Positions 16,015 to 23,499 of a stretch of DNA of 64,000 nt are shown piece by piece. The notes under the pieces are model-generated. The model did no database searches and had not been told where the DNA came from. It saw only the letters and a list, made by a program, of their open reading frames with translations. The translations under genes were made by a program, and so were the position numbers. This DNA is from JAJRXR01 sp041987545 (GTDB taxonomy: Bacteria > Planctomycetota > Phycisphaerae > Phycisphaerales > UBA1924), in NCBI GenBank assembly GCA_041987545.1, contig JBHIWH010000003.1, positions 124,001-188,000 on the forward strand. Reading direction: 5' to 3'. Each line of letters begins with the position of its first letter. Position 1 is the first letter of the stretch.

Positions 16015-16063
16015 TGGTATTATCGAAGTCTGCTTTCACAAAGACAAGTCTGCATTTGACAAA
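16005..16063 (-). promoter_or_regulatory. DUF2089 promoter with direct-repeat operator
   Basis: On the minus strand TTGTCT (16042-16047) and GATAAT (16019-16024) are 17 bases apart, a good sigma-70 type promoter. Read on the plus strand, AAGTCTGCTTTCACAAA (16026-16042) and AAGTCTGCATTTGACAAA (16046-16063) are near-identical direct repeats 20 bases apart, one in the spacer and one across the -35; a third AAGTC lies at 16005. Two-turn spacing on one DNA face suggests a dimer or oligomer binding site. The region is strikingly AT-rich for this genome. Confidence 0.7.
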
Positions 16064-16148
16064 ATGCGATTGGGCCGTCCGATAACCGGCCTGGGGCGTC
16101 ATGGAGATGGCGTGCGGGGCGGTCGCCGGGCTGTCAATCGGGGAGGCG

Positions 16149-16154
16149 TACGAT
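16149..16154 (+). promoter_or_regulatory. -10 element of pdxJ, leaderless type
   Basis: TACGAT is followed by six bases and then the GTG start of pdxJ, whose position is fixed by protein homology (V-I-Q-L-G-V-N-I-D-H-V). Confidence 0.5.
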
Positions 16155-16160
16155 CGCCGC

Positions 16161-16946
16161 GTGATCCAGCTGGGCGTGAACATCGATCATGTGGCGACGG
16201 TGCGGCAGGCCCGGTACCGGGGGGGCGATGTGGACCTGGGCGAGCCGGACCCGGTGCGGGCGGCCCACGAGGCCGAGCTGGGCGGCGCCGACGGGATCAC
16301 GGTCCACCTGCGGGAAGACCGGCGGCACATCCAGGACCGGGACGTGGAGCTGCTGCGGCGGCTGGTCAAGGTGAAGCTGAACCTGGAGATGGCGGCGACG
16401 GACGAGATGGTCCGGATCGCCGAGGCGACCGGGCCCCACACGGCGATGCTGGTGCCCGAGGGCCGCGAGGAGGTGACGACCGAGGGGGGCCTCGACGTCG
16501 CCGGGCAGATGGGGCGGATGAAGGACGTCGTGGAGCGACTCCGCGGGGCGGGGGCGATCGTCAGCGCGTTCATCGACGCGGACCCGCGGCAGGTGGAGGC
16601 GGCGGGGGAGGCGGGCTTCGACGTGTGCGAGATCCACACGGGGCCGTTCGCGCAGGTGTTCTTCGGGTGCGGCGGGGACCTGCGTCGGAAGGAGCTTGTG
16701 CGGAGTCTCGATGCCGTGGCCTCCGCGGGTCGCGAGGTGCGGGCGGCGGGGATGCGGTTCAACGCGGGGCACGCGCTCAACTACCACAACGTCATGCCGA
16801 TCGCGGGGTTGCCCGGGATCGAGGAGCTGCACATCGGGCACGCGATCGTCAGCCGTGCGGTGTATGTCGGGATGCGGCGCGCCGTATCGGAGATGAAGGC
16901 GTTGATGCTGGGGGCGGCGCGTCGAGAAGGCGTGGATGAACTGTAG
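16161..16946 (+). CDS. pdxJ: Pyridoxine 5'-phosphate synthase
   Basis: A 261-residue protein starting V-I-Q-L-G-V-N-I-D-H-V-A-T-V-R-Q-A-R, a near-perfect PdxJ N-terminus. Other hallmarks: DPVRAAHEAELGGADGITVHLREDRRHI, the VPEGREEVTTEGGLD loop, EIHTGPFA, and the GHALNYHNV and IGHAIVSRAV phosphate-binding ends. It condenses 1-deoxy-xylulose 5-phosphate with amino-acetone phosphate to make PNP in the DXP-dependent vitamin B6 route; a homo-octameric TIM barrel in the cytoplasm. The GTG start is dictated by homology. An upstream in-frame GTG at 16101 would add a non-conserved extension. Confidence 0.95.
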   Translation: MIQLGVNIDHVATVRQARYRGGDVDLGEPDPVRAAHEAELGGADGITVHLREDRRHIQDRDVELLRRLVKVKLNLEMAATDEMVRIAEATGPHTAMLVPEGREEVTTEGGLDVAGQMGRMKDVVERLRGAGAIVSAFIDADPRQVEAAGEAGFDVCEIHTGPFAQVFFGCGGDLRRKELVRSLDAVASAGREVRAAGMRFNAGHALNYHNVMPIAGLPGIEELHIGHAIVSRAVYVGMRRAVSEMKALMLGAARREGVDEL

Positions 16947-17049
16947 ATAACTTGGTGTCGTGTGGATGGTCGTCCCGCGTGTCGCGGGTGGTACAATCCG
17001 CGGTTTGTGTCCGCGGGAGCGGGCCTTTTTCTGCGGGGATGGGACGGCT

Positions 17050-18429
17050 ATGGCGAAGACGCCCGCGTCTTTCTCGAGTTACTCGGCGGCGCTGAAGTAC
17101 CTCGAGGACCGGGTGAATGTCGAGCGCGCTCCCCAGGAGCGCGTGTCGGCCGACACGTTCAAGCTCGACCGGCTCCGGGCGATCCTGGACAAGCTGGACG
17201 ACCCGCAGCGCGACCTGAAGTTCGTGCACATCGCCGGCAGCAAGGGCAAGGGCTCGACGGTCGAGATGCTCGCCTCGTCGCTGGACGCGTGCGGGTACGC
17301 GGTCGGCGTGTTTACCAGCCCGCACCTGATCGACGTCCGCGAGCGGATCCGCCTCGGCGCCGACGCGATCGGCGAGCGGGAGTTCGCCCAGGCGATGTCG
17401 CGCGTGCGCGGGGCGGCGGACGTGCTGGCGCGGAAGCACGGGGAGGCGACGTACTTCGAGCTTCTGACCGCCGCGGCGTTCGTCCACTTCGCCGAGATGG
17501 CGGTGGACCTGGCGGTCCTGGAAACCGGGCTGGGCGGGCGGCTGGACTGCACGAACGTGGTCAGCCCCGAGGTCTGCGGGCTGACGCGGATCCAACTCGA
17601 GCACACGGCGATCCTGGGCGACACCCTCGAGCAGATCGCCCGCGAGAAGGCCGGGATCATGAAGCCGGGGGTGACGGCGATCAGCGTGCCCCAGGAGCCG
17701 GGCGTGCTGGAGGTCTTCCGCGGGGTGGCGGGGGACGTGGGCGCGACGCTGGCGGTGCTGGGCGAGGACATCGAGTACTCGTGCCGCTTCGAGGCGACGC
17801 ACGACCGGGGCCCGCACGCGCGGATCTGCGTGAGCACGGAGCGGAGCGAGTTCGAGCACATCTCGGTGCCCCTGGGGGGCGAGCACCAGGCGCCCAACTG
17901 CGGGCTGGCGCTGGCGATCCTGGACAAGCTGCGCGAACGCGGGTTCGAGACGCCCGAGCGGATGGTGGCCGAGGGTCTGGCGCGGACGGCCAGCAACGGG
18001 CGCCTGGAGCAGGTGCACGGGGCGCCGCGGATTCTCGTTGACGGGGCGCACAACCCGGAGAGCGTGGAGGCGGTGGTCAAGGCGATCGGGGCGCAGATGC
18101 GCTTCGACTCGATGGTCGTCGTGTTCGGGTGCGCGAAGGACAAGCACATCGACGGGATGCTGGACCAGATCTCGCGCGGCGCCGACAAGATCATCTTCAC
18201 CCGCGCCGCCGACAACCCGCGGGCGATGGACCCGGCGGAGCTGCAGCGTCGGTACGAGTCGATGACGGGCAAGATGGCCCAGACGGCGGCGACGCTCAAG
18301 GACGCGCTGAACATGGGCGCCCGGGCGGTGGGGCGCGACGACCTGATCCTGGTCACGGGCAGCTTCTACCTGGCGGGCGAGGCGAAGCGTCTGCTCGAGG
18401 AGAAGCGGCGGGCGGCGACGGCGCCGTGA
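17050..18429 (+). CDS. folC: Folylpolyglutamate synthase / dihydrofolate synthase
   Basis: A 459-residue Mur-ligase-family enzyme. The P-loop G-S-K-G-K-G-S-T (about residue 70) follows FVHIAGSKG, and SPHLIDVRERI, ETGLGGRLDCTNVV, EHTAILGDTLEQIAREKAGIMK, and VDGAHNPESV are all classic FolC blocks. It adds glutamate to dihydropteroate and/or folates. A TACAAT hexamer at 16992-16997 would give a leader of about 45 bases that begins inside a CCGCGG-TTTGTGT-CCGCGG hairpin (16998-17016). The next gene starts on its stop codon (GTGA). Confidence 0.9.
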   Translation: MAKTPASFSSYSAALKYLEDRVNVERAPQERVSADTFKLDRLRAILDKLDDPQRDLKFVHIAGSKGKGSTVEMLASSLDACGYAVGVFTSPHLIDVRERIRLGADAIGEREFAQAMSRVRGAADVLARKHGEATYFELLTAAAFVHFAEMAVDLAVLETGLGGRLDCTNVVSPEVCGLTRIQLEHTAILGDTLEQIAREKAGIMKPGVTAISVPQEPGVLEVFRGVAGDVGATLAVLGEDIEYSCRFEATHDRGPHARICVSTERSEFEHISVPLGGEHQAPNCGLALAILDKLRERGFETPERMVAEGLARTASNGRLEQVHGAPRILVDGAHNPESVEAVVKAIGAQMRFDSMVVVFGCAKDKHIDGMLDQISRGADKIIFTRAADNPRAMDPAELQRRYESMTGKMAQTAATLKDALNMGARAVGRDDLILVTGSFYLAGEAKRLLEEKRRAATAP

Positions 18430-19139
18430 GCCACTCGGGCCGGGCGAGTCCGAACCTCATTCTCCGTCACCCGATCCTGATCGGTTTCCTCGTCGGGCTG
18501 GGCGTGTGGCTCGCGCTCGGGGCGGTCGGCGTGGCGTACTCGGCGTCTCAGGTCAGGCCGACCGGGCCCTTGGGCGTGCGGCTCTGGTCGGGGGCCGAGT
18601 CCCACCGGCCGAGGCAGTTCGTGATCCTCGTGCAGGAAGACGGGGTCGACGCGCTCGTGCGGGTCTCGGACGCGCGCTGGGGAGGGTCGGCGTACGACGC
18701 GCGGACGCACACGCTGGAGCTCGCCGACCGCTACGGCGTGGCGTCCGATGAGATGGCCAACAAGCCGGACGACAGCTTCCTCCGTCTGAACGTCGAGCTC
18801 AATGTCGGGAGCTCCGAGATGGGGGCCGGTCTGATCTCGGCGTCTCGGCAGGACATCGGGGGAGGGACGACGCGCCAGACCATCACGCTCTTCGACGACA
18901 TGGGCAACGAGTGGAGCTACGTCTACACGCGCGCCGGCCAGACCGTCACGCTGGAGGAGGCGTGGGCGAACTACGACGCGATCGCGGGGATGTTCGCCGT
19001 CATGTACGCGGTCTTGTTCGTGGTGCTCGCGGTCGTGCCGGCGGCGATGGCGTGGATCATGGTCTCGGGCGTGCTCTTCGCGTTGCGGGCCATCGCCAGC
19101 GGCCGGCGGGCCGGTGGCGCGGCGGACGGCACGGCGTGA
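18426..19139 (+). CDS. Two-helix membrane protein of unknown function
   Basis: A 237-residue protein. A transmembrane helix near residues 17-38 (ILIGFLVGLGVWLALGAVGV) and another at about 190-220 (AVMYAVLFVVLAVVPAAMAWIM) bracket a soluble domain of about 150 residues with no recognised fold (...VILVQEDGVDALVRVSDARWGG...). Both ends are therefore on one side of the membrane with the domain on the other. The GTG start overlaps the folC stop as GTGA, indicating translational coupling to folC; why a folate gene would be coupled to it is not apparent. Confidence 0.7.
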   Translation: MSHSGRASPNLILRHPILIGFLVGLGVWLALGAVGVAYSASQVRPTGPLGVRLWSGAESHRPRQFVILVQEDGVDALVRVSDARWGGSAYDARTHTLELADRYGVASDEMANKPDDSFLRLNVELNVGSSEMGAGLISASRQDIGGGTTRQTITLFDDMGNEWSYVYTRAGQTVTLEEAWANYDAIAGMFAVMYAVLFVVLAVVPAAMAWIMVSGVLFALRAIASGRRAGGAADGTA

Positions 19140-19186
19140 CGTGTGACATGGGGGCCGCGTGCCCCTCGGGCCCGGCCCGCTCGTCG

Positions 19187-19192
19187 TAGGAT
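19187..19192 (+). promoter_or_regulatory. -10 element of the TrkA-C membrane protein gene, leaderless type
   Basis: TAGGAT, five bases, then the GTG at 19198. No Shine-Dalgarno between. Confidence 0.45.
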
Positions 19193-19197
19193 GGGCC

Positions 19198-19980
19198 GTG
19201 ATCGCCGTCGCGACGTTCTTCGTGGTCCTGCTGCTCTCGCTGATCGTCGTCCGCGTGGCGTCGGTCGCGCTCATGCTCACCGGGATGTCGCACGAGTCGG
19301 CCCGGTTCCAGGCGCGGAGCGCGTGGACGGGGACGGGGTTCACGACCGACGAGTCCGAGTCGGTGGTGGGCCACCCGGTGCGGCGGAACGTGATCTCGAC
19401 GCTGATGGTCCTCCGGGGCGCCGGGATCGTGACGGCGGCGGCCGCATTGATCCTCTCGTTCGTCGGGACCCAGAGCAGCGCCGAGAGCACGCGGAACATG
19501 GCGATGATCCTGGTCGCGCTGCTGCTGGTGTGGCTGGTGTCGCGGAACCGCGCCGTCGACCGGTGGATGACCAACGTCATCAAGCGGATCCTGGGGCGGG
19601 TGACGGACCTGGACGTGCGGGACTACGCAGGGCTGTTCCACATCGGCGGGGACTACACGATCGTGGAGATGCGGGTGGACGACGGGGGCTGGCTGGCGGG
19701 GCGAACGCTGGCCGAGCTGGAGCTGCCCCTGGAGGGCGTGCTGGTGCTGGGGGTGCAGCGCCGGGGCGGGGAGTACGTCGGCGCGCCGCGGGGCCGCACG
19801 CGGCTGGAGGCGGGCGACCTGGCGGTGCTGTACGGGCGGGGCGAGCTGCTGGGGCGGCTGGACGGGCGGGCGAGGACGCTCGAGGGCGAGGCGGATCGGC
19901 GGGCGGCGATGGTCGAGCAGGCGAGGCTGGAGCGGGAGTCGGACGCCGACGAGCCGGCGGCGGCGGGGGCCGACCCGTAG
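19198..19980 (+). CDS. Membrane protein with TrkA-C (RCK-C) domain
   Basis: A 260-residue protein: an N-terminal helix (VIAVATFFVVLLLSLIVVRVASV), a S-A-W-T-G-T-G-F-T-T-D-E-S-E segment, two more helices (about 64-84 and 98-112), then a cytoplasmic TrkA-C domain (about 140-222: YTIVEMRVDDGGWLAGRTLAEL ... RLEAGDLAVLYGRGELL). TrkA-C domains bind small ligands and gate K+ or anion transport; this short architecture is a recognised but uncharacterised family. The start at GTG 19198 trims a Pro/Gly-rich prefix and places the first helix at the N-terminus. Likely a regulatory membrane protein; it is too small to be a Trk transporter itself. Confidence 0.75.
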   Translation: MIAVATFFVVLLLSLIVVRVASVALMLTGMSHESARFQARSAWTGTGFTTDESESVVGHPVRRNVISTLMVLRGAGIVTAAAALILSFVGTQSSAESTRNMAMILVALLLVWLVSRNRAVDRWMTNVIKRILGRVTDLDVRDYAGLFHIGGDYTIVEMRVDDGGWLAGRTLAELELPLEGVLVLGVQRRGGEYVGAPRGRTRLEAGDLAVLYGRGELLGRLDGRARTLEGEADRRAAMVEQARLERESDADEPAAAGADP

Positions 19981-20042
19981 GCCCGGGCGTGGGCGTGCTC
20001 CCGGGGGCCGTACAGTCTGGGCCACGAGCAGGAGCGATCGGC

Positions 20043-22955
20043 GTGAGCGAGACGAGCACAGCGAGCCAGGGGCGTGAGCCGACGGGGGGTCCCTCCGGCG
20101 GGCCGGCCTTCCGGTACACCGCCGCCCTGGCCGAGTCGATCGAGACCCGCTGGCAGGGCTGGTGGGACGAGCGGGGCGTGTTCGTTCAGGCCAACCCGGG
20201 CGAGCCGGGGTTCGTCGAGTCGCGGCCCAAGTACTACGTGCTGGACATGTTCCCCTACCCCTCGGGCGCCGGGCTGCACGTGGGGCACCCAGAGGGGTAC
20301 ACGGCGACCGACATCGTCGCCCGGTACAAGCGGATGAAGGGCTTCAACGTCCTGCACCCGATGGGGTGGGACGCGTTCGGGCTCCCGGCCGAGCAGTACG
20401 CGATCGCGACGGGCGTGCACCCGGAGGTCACGACCCGCGAGGCGATCGACAACTTCCGGCGTCAGCTCAAGCGGTTCGGCTTCAGCTACGACTGGTCGCG
20501 CGAGTTCGGGACGATCGACCAGGACTATTACAAGTGGACGCAGTGGGTCTTCCTGCGGCTCTACCGGTCGTGGTTCGACAGGGCGCAGAACAAGGCCCGC
20601 CCGATCGAGGAGCTGGTGGCCGAGTTCGAGTCGGGCGCGCGGGAGCCGCGGCTGAACCCGGACGCGGCCGAGTACTCGGGCGCGGGCGACCTGCCCGACG
20701 GCACGCCCGCGGGCCCCTGGTCGGGCCTCGACGAGGAGACGCGGCGGGCGATCATCGACTCGCACCGCCTGGCGTACGTCGCGCTGCAGACGGTCAACTG
20801 GTGCCCGAAGCTGGGCACGGCGCTGGCGAACGAAGAGGTCATCGACGGCCGGAGCGAGCGGGGGGGCTTCCCCGTGCTGCGCAAGCCGCTGCGGCAGTGG
20901 ATGCTGCGGATCACGGCGTACGCCGACCGGCTGCTCGAGGACCTGGACGGGCTGGACTGGCCCAGCTCGACCAAGACGCAGCAGGCCGAGTGGATCGGGC
21001 GGAGCGAGGGCGCGGAGATCGATTTCCCGATCATCGCCGAGGACGGCTCGCCCACGGGCGAGTCGCTGCGCGTGTTCACGACGAGGCCGGACACGGTCTT
21101 CGGCGCGACGTACATGGTCGTCGCGCCCGAGCACCCGCTGGTCGAGGTGGCGCTGGAGGACCGGGCGTCGGGCGTGGACATCGAGCGGATGGAGTCGTAC
21201 GTCGCCGAGGCGCGGAACCGGTCCGACGTCGAGCGGCAGGAGTCGAAAGATAAGACGGGCGTGTTCACCGGGATCCGCGTGAACAACCCGGCGACGGGCC
21301 GGGACATCCCGGTCTGGACGAGCGACTACGTGCTGATGGGCTACGGCACGGGCGCGATCATGGCGGTGCCCGGTCAGGACCAGCGGGACTGGGACTTCGC
21401 CGAGGCGTTCGACCTGCCGATCGTGCGCACGGTCCAGCCCCCGGCGGGCTTCGACGGCAAGGCGTACACGGGCGCCGGCGCCGCCATCAACTCGGGCTTC
21501 CTCGACGGGCTGGAGGTCGACGAGGCCAAGACGAAGATCATCGCGTGGCTGCAGGAGCGGCAGCTGGGCGCAAGGCGGGTGAACTACAAGCTGCGTGACT
21601 GGCTGTTCAGCCGCCAGCGGTACTGGGGCGAGCCCTTCCCGATCGTCTACGACGAGCGGGGGCGGCACCACGCGGTGGACGACGCGGCGTTGCCCGTGAC
21701 GCTGCCCAGGATGGACGACTACCAGCCCGTCGAGTCCGACGACCCGCAGCCCCTGCTGGGCAAGGCGACCGACTGGGTGAAGACGACGGCCGGCGCGGCG
21801 GGGGTGGGGGACCTCGACCCGTCGGCGCCCGTGACGCGGGAGACGAACACGATGCCCGGCTGGGCCGGCTCGTGCTGGTACCACCTGCGGTACCTGGACG
21901 CGAAGAACGGCGAGAGCCTTGTCGGCGAGCAGGCCGAGCGGTACTGGATGGCGGGCGAGACGGGCGCCGCGGGAGGCGTGGACCTGTACATCGGCGGCGC
22001 CGAGCACGCGGTGCTGCACCTGCTGTACGCCCGGTTCTGGCACAAGGTGCTCTACGACCTGGGGCACGTCTCGACGAGCGAGCCCTACCGCAAGCTCTTC
22101 CACCAGGGGCTGATCACGAGCTTCGCCTACCAGCGCGCCGACAAGAGCCTGGTCCCCATCGACCAGGTCGAGGACAAGGGCGACGAGACGTACGTCGAGA
22201 CGGCGACGGGCGAGCCGGTGTCGCAGATCACCGCCAAGATGAGCAAGTCGCTCAAGAACGTCGTGAACCCCGACGACGTGATCGCGGAGTACGGCGCCGA
22301 CACGTTCCGGCTCTACGAGATGTACATGGGGCCCCTCGAGGCCTCCAAGCCCTGGAACACCAAGGACACCATCGGCCTGTTCCGCTTCCTGCAGCGGGCG
22401 TGGCGCCTGTGCGTGGACGAGGACTCGGGCGAGCTGAAGATCGCCGAGACCCAGTCCGAGGACGTCGAGCGGGCGCTGCACCGGGCGATCGCCAAGGTCG
22501 GCGAGGACATCGAGAAGCTGGGCTTCAACACGGCGATCGCGGCGCTGATCGAGTTCGTCAACGCCGCCACCCCCGCCCAGGGCCCGGGGGGCTCGCTCGC
22601 CGCCGCGCTGACCGAGGACCAGATCGACCGGTTCGCCCGGGTCCTGTGCCCCTTCGCCCCGCACGTGGGCGAGGAGCTGTGGGCGAGGCTGGGGCGGACG
22701 GACGGGTCGGGCTCGATCGCGCACGCGGCGTGGCCGAGCTACGACGAGTCGCTGCTCAGCGAGGACACCGTCGAGATCCCGGTGCAGGTGCTGGGCAAGG
22801 TGCGGAGCAAGATCACCGCGCCGGCGGACGCGGACGCCAAGGCCCTCGAGGAGATGGCCCTGGCCGACGCGAAGATCCGGGAGTGGATCGAGGGCAAGAC
22901 GGTCCGGAAGGTGATCGTTGTGCCGGGGCGGCTGGTCAACATCGTGGCGAACTGA
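20043..22955 (+). CDS. leuS: Leucyl-tRNA synthetase
   Basis: A 970-residue class I aminoacyl-tRNA synthetase. The HIGH motif is H-V-G-H (79-82) in the LeuS context HVGHPEGYTATDI, and K-M-S-K-S lies at 732-736. An editing (CP1) domain with TRPDTVFGATYMVVAPEHPL and MAVPGQDQRDWDFA is present, and the tRNA-binding C-terminus ends with KVIVVPGRLVNIVAN. Start GTG 20043 leaves a 20-residue Ser/Gly-rich tail before the conserved fold; GGAG lies at 20031-20034 and TACAGT at 20011-20016, giving a short leader. Usual bacterial length is about 860; the extra length is mainly in the region about 190-240 and around the KMSKS insert. Confidence 0.95.
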   Translation: MSETSTASQGREPTGGPSGGPAFRYTAALAESIETRWQGWWDERGVFVQANPGEPGFVESRPKYYVLDMFPYPSGAGLHVGHPEGYTATDIVARYKRMKGFNVLHPMGWDAFGLPAEQYAIATGVHPEVTTREAIDNFRRQLKRFGFSYDWSREFGTIDQDYYKWTQWVFLRLYRSWFDRAQNKARPIEELVAEFESGAREPRLNPDAAEYSGAGDLPDGTPAGPWSGLDEETRRAIIDSHRLAYVALQTVNWCPKLGTALANEEVIDGRSERGGFPVLRKPLRQWMLRITAYADRLLEDLDGLDWPSSTKTQQAEWIGRSEGAEIDFPIIAEDGSPTGESLRVFTTRPDTVFGATYMVVAPEHPLVEVALEDRASGVDIERMESYVAEARNRSDVERQESKDKTGVFTGIRVNNPATGRDIPVWTSDYVLMGYGTGAIMAVPGQDQRDWDFAEAFDLPIVRTVQPPAGFDGKAYTGAGAAINSGFLDGLEVDEAKTKIIAWLQERQLGARRVNYKLRDWLFSRQRYWGEPFPIVYDERGRHHAVDDAALPVTLPRMDDYQPVESDDPQPLLGKATDWVKTTAGAAGVGDLDPSAPVTRETNTMPGWAGSCWYHLRYLDAKNGESLVGEQAERYWMAGETGAAGGVDLYIGGAEHAVLHLLYARFWHKVLYDLGHVSTSEPYRKLFHQGLITSFAYQRADKSLVPIDQVEDKGDETYVETATGEPVSQITAKMSKSLKNVVNPDDVIAEYGADTFRLYEMYMGPLEASKPWNTKDTIGLFRFLQRAWRLCVDEDSGELKIAETQSEDVERALHRAIAKVGEDIEKLGFNTAIAALIEFVNAATPAQGPGGSLAAALTEDQIDRFARVLCPFAPHVGEELWARLGRTDGSGSIAHAAWPSYDESLLSEDTVEIPVQVLGKVRSKITAPADADAKALEEMALADAKIREWIEGKTVRKVIVVPGRLVNIVAN

Positions 22956-22961
22956 GTTGTG

Positions 22962-22980
22962 TCGCCGCCTCCGGCGGCGA
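22962..22980 (+). terminator. Hairpin after leuS, possible terminator
   Basis: TCGCCGCC / GGCGGCGA, a perfect 8-bp stem with a three-base loop, starts six bases after the leuS stop. There is no U-tract, so it may stop transcription only weakly or act as a 3' end stabiliser. Confidence 0.45.
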
Positions 22981-23098
22981 GCATTCGTCGCCGGCGCCGA
23001 GGGGCGTGTGACGGGTGTGCGCGCACGGGCGCGCGGGGGGCGCGTCGGGTGCCGTTGAAGGGCGAAGTTGGCGCCGTGCCGTGGGGGCTGGGCGGGGC

Positions 23099-23299
23099 TC
23101 AGGCGGCGCGCTTGGCCTTGGGCCAGGAGCGCTCGCGGGCGTCGATGGTCTTGGTGCAGGCCTCGGAGCAGGCGGTGTAGCCGGCGTGCTCGCCCTTGGC
23201 CTGGCGGGTCCACCAGCCGACGGGGTGCTGGTACTTGCCGTTGCGGTACTCGGGGGCGGCGGACTTCTTGCAGGCGTCGCAGGTGAACGTGCAGCTCAT
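23099..23299 (-). CDS. Small Cys-motif (putative zinc-binding) protein
   Basis: A 66-residue protein with C-T-F-T-C-D-A-C-K-K near the N-terminus and a second Cys pair C-S-E-A-C about 40 residues later, a plausible four-Cys metal site. The middle carries aromatic residues (YQHPVGWWTRQ). AAGGAGG stands directly ahead of the ATG at 23299, an unusually strong ribosome site here. No known family recognised. It is divergent from purB and shares an intergenic region that contains a perfect inverted repeat. The in-frame upstream extension (to 23464) has the look of non-coding GC-rich sequence and is excluded. Confidence 0.7.
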   Translation of the reverse strand: MSCTFTCDACKKSAAPEYRNGKYQHPVGWWTRQAKGEHAGYTACSEACTKTIDARERSWPKAKRAA

Positions 23300-23449
23300 G
23301 GGGTAGCCTCCTTGCGTGCTCTCGTCCTGGAGCGGTCGAGACAGGGCGGGGGATGAGGGCGAGTGGACGGGCGCCCGCGCTCGGGTCGCGCGAGCCCCCC
23401 GGGCCCGCCCAGACCGAACGCGAAGGTCCGATCTGCGGGCGCCGCGACA

Positions 23450-23473
23450 GCCCAGGGATTCCAATCCCTGGGC
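23450..23473. promoter_or_regulatory. Perfect 11-bp inverted repeat upstream of purB, candidate operator
   Basis: Arms GCCCAGGGATT and AATCCCTGGGC are separated by CC. The site covers the position expected for the -35 of the GATACT (23487-23492) promoter of purB, so a bound protein would block polymerase. A hairpin role in RNA is unlikely because transcription should start downstream of it. Confidence 0.6.
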
Positions 23474-23486
23474 ATCGAGCCCGGGG

Positions 23487-23492
23487 GATACT
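23487..23492 (+). promoter_or_regulatory. -10 element of purB, leaderless type
   Basis: GATACT is followed by seven bases (CTTGCCC) and the ATG at 23500, putting the predicted first transcribed base on the start codon. Confidence 0.55.
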
Positions 23493-23499
23493 CTTGCCC

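Noticed and set aside
15677..16183. Alternative minus ORF overlapping the DUF2089 gene
   Set aside because: Out-of-frame shadow; the DUF2089 frame has the conserved HTH.
16998..17016. CCGCGG-TTTGTGT-CCGCGG hairpin followed by a T5 run before folC, as a terminator or attenuator
   Set aside because: The T-run is 10 bases beyond the stem and the hairpin lies in the likely folC leader; too weak to call.
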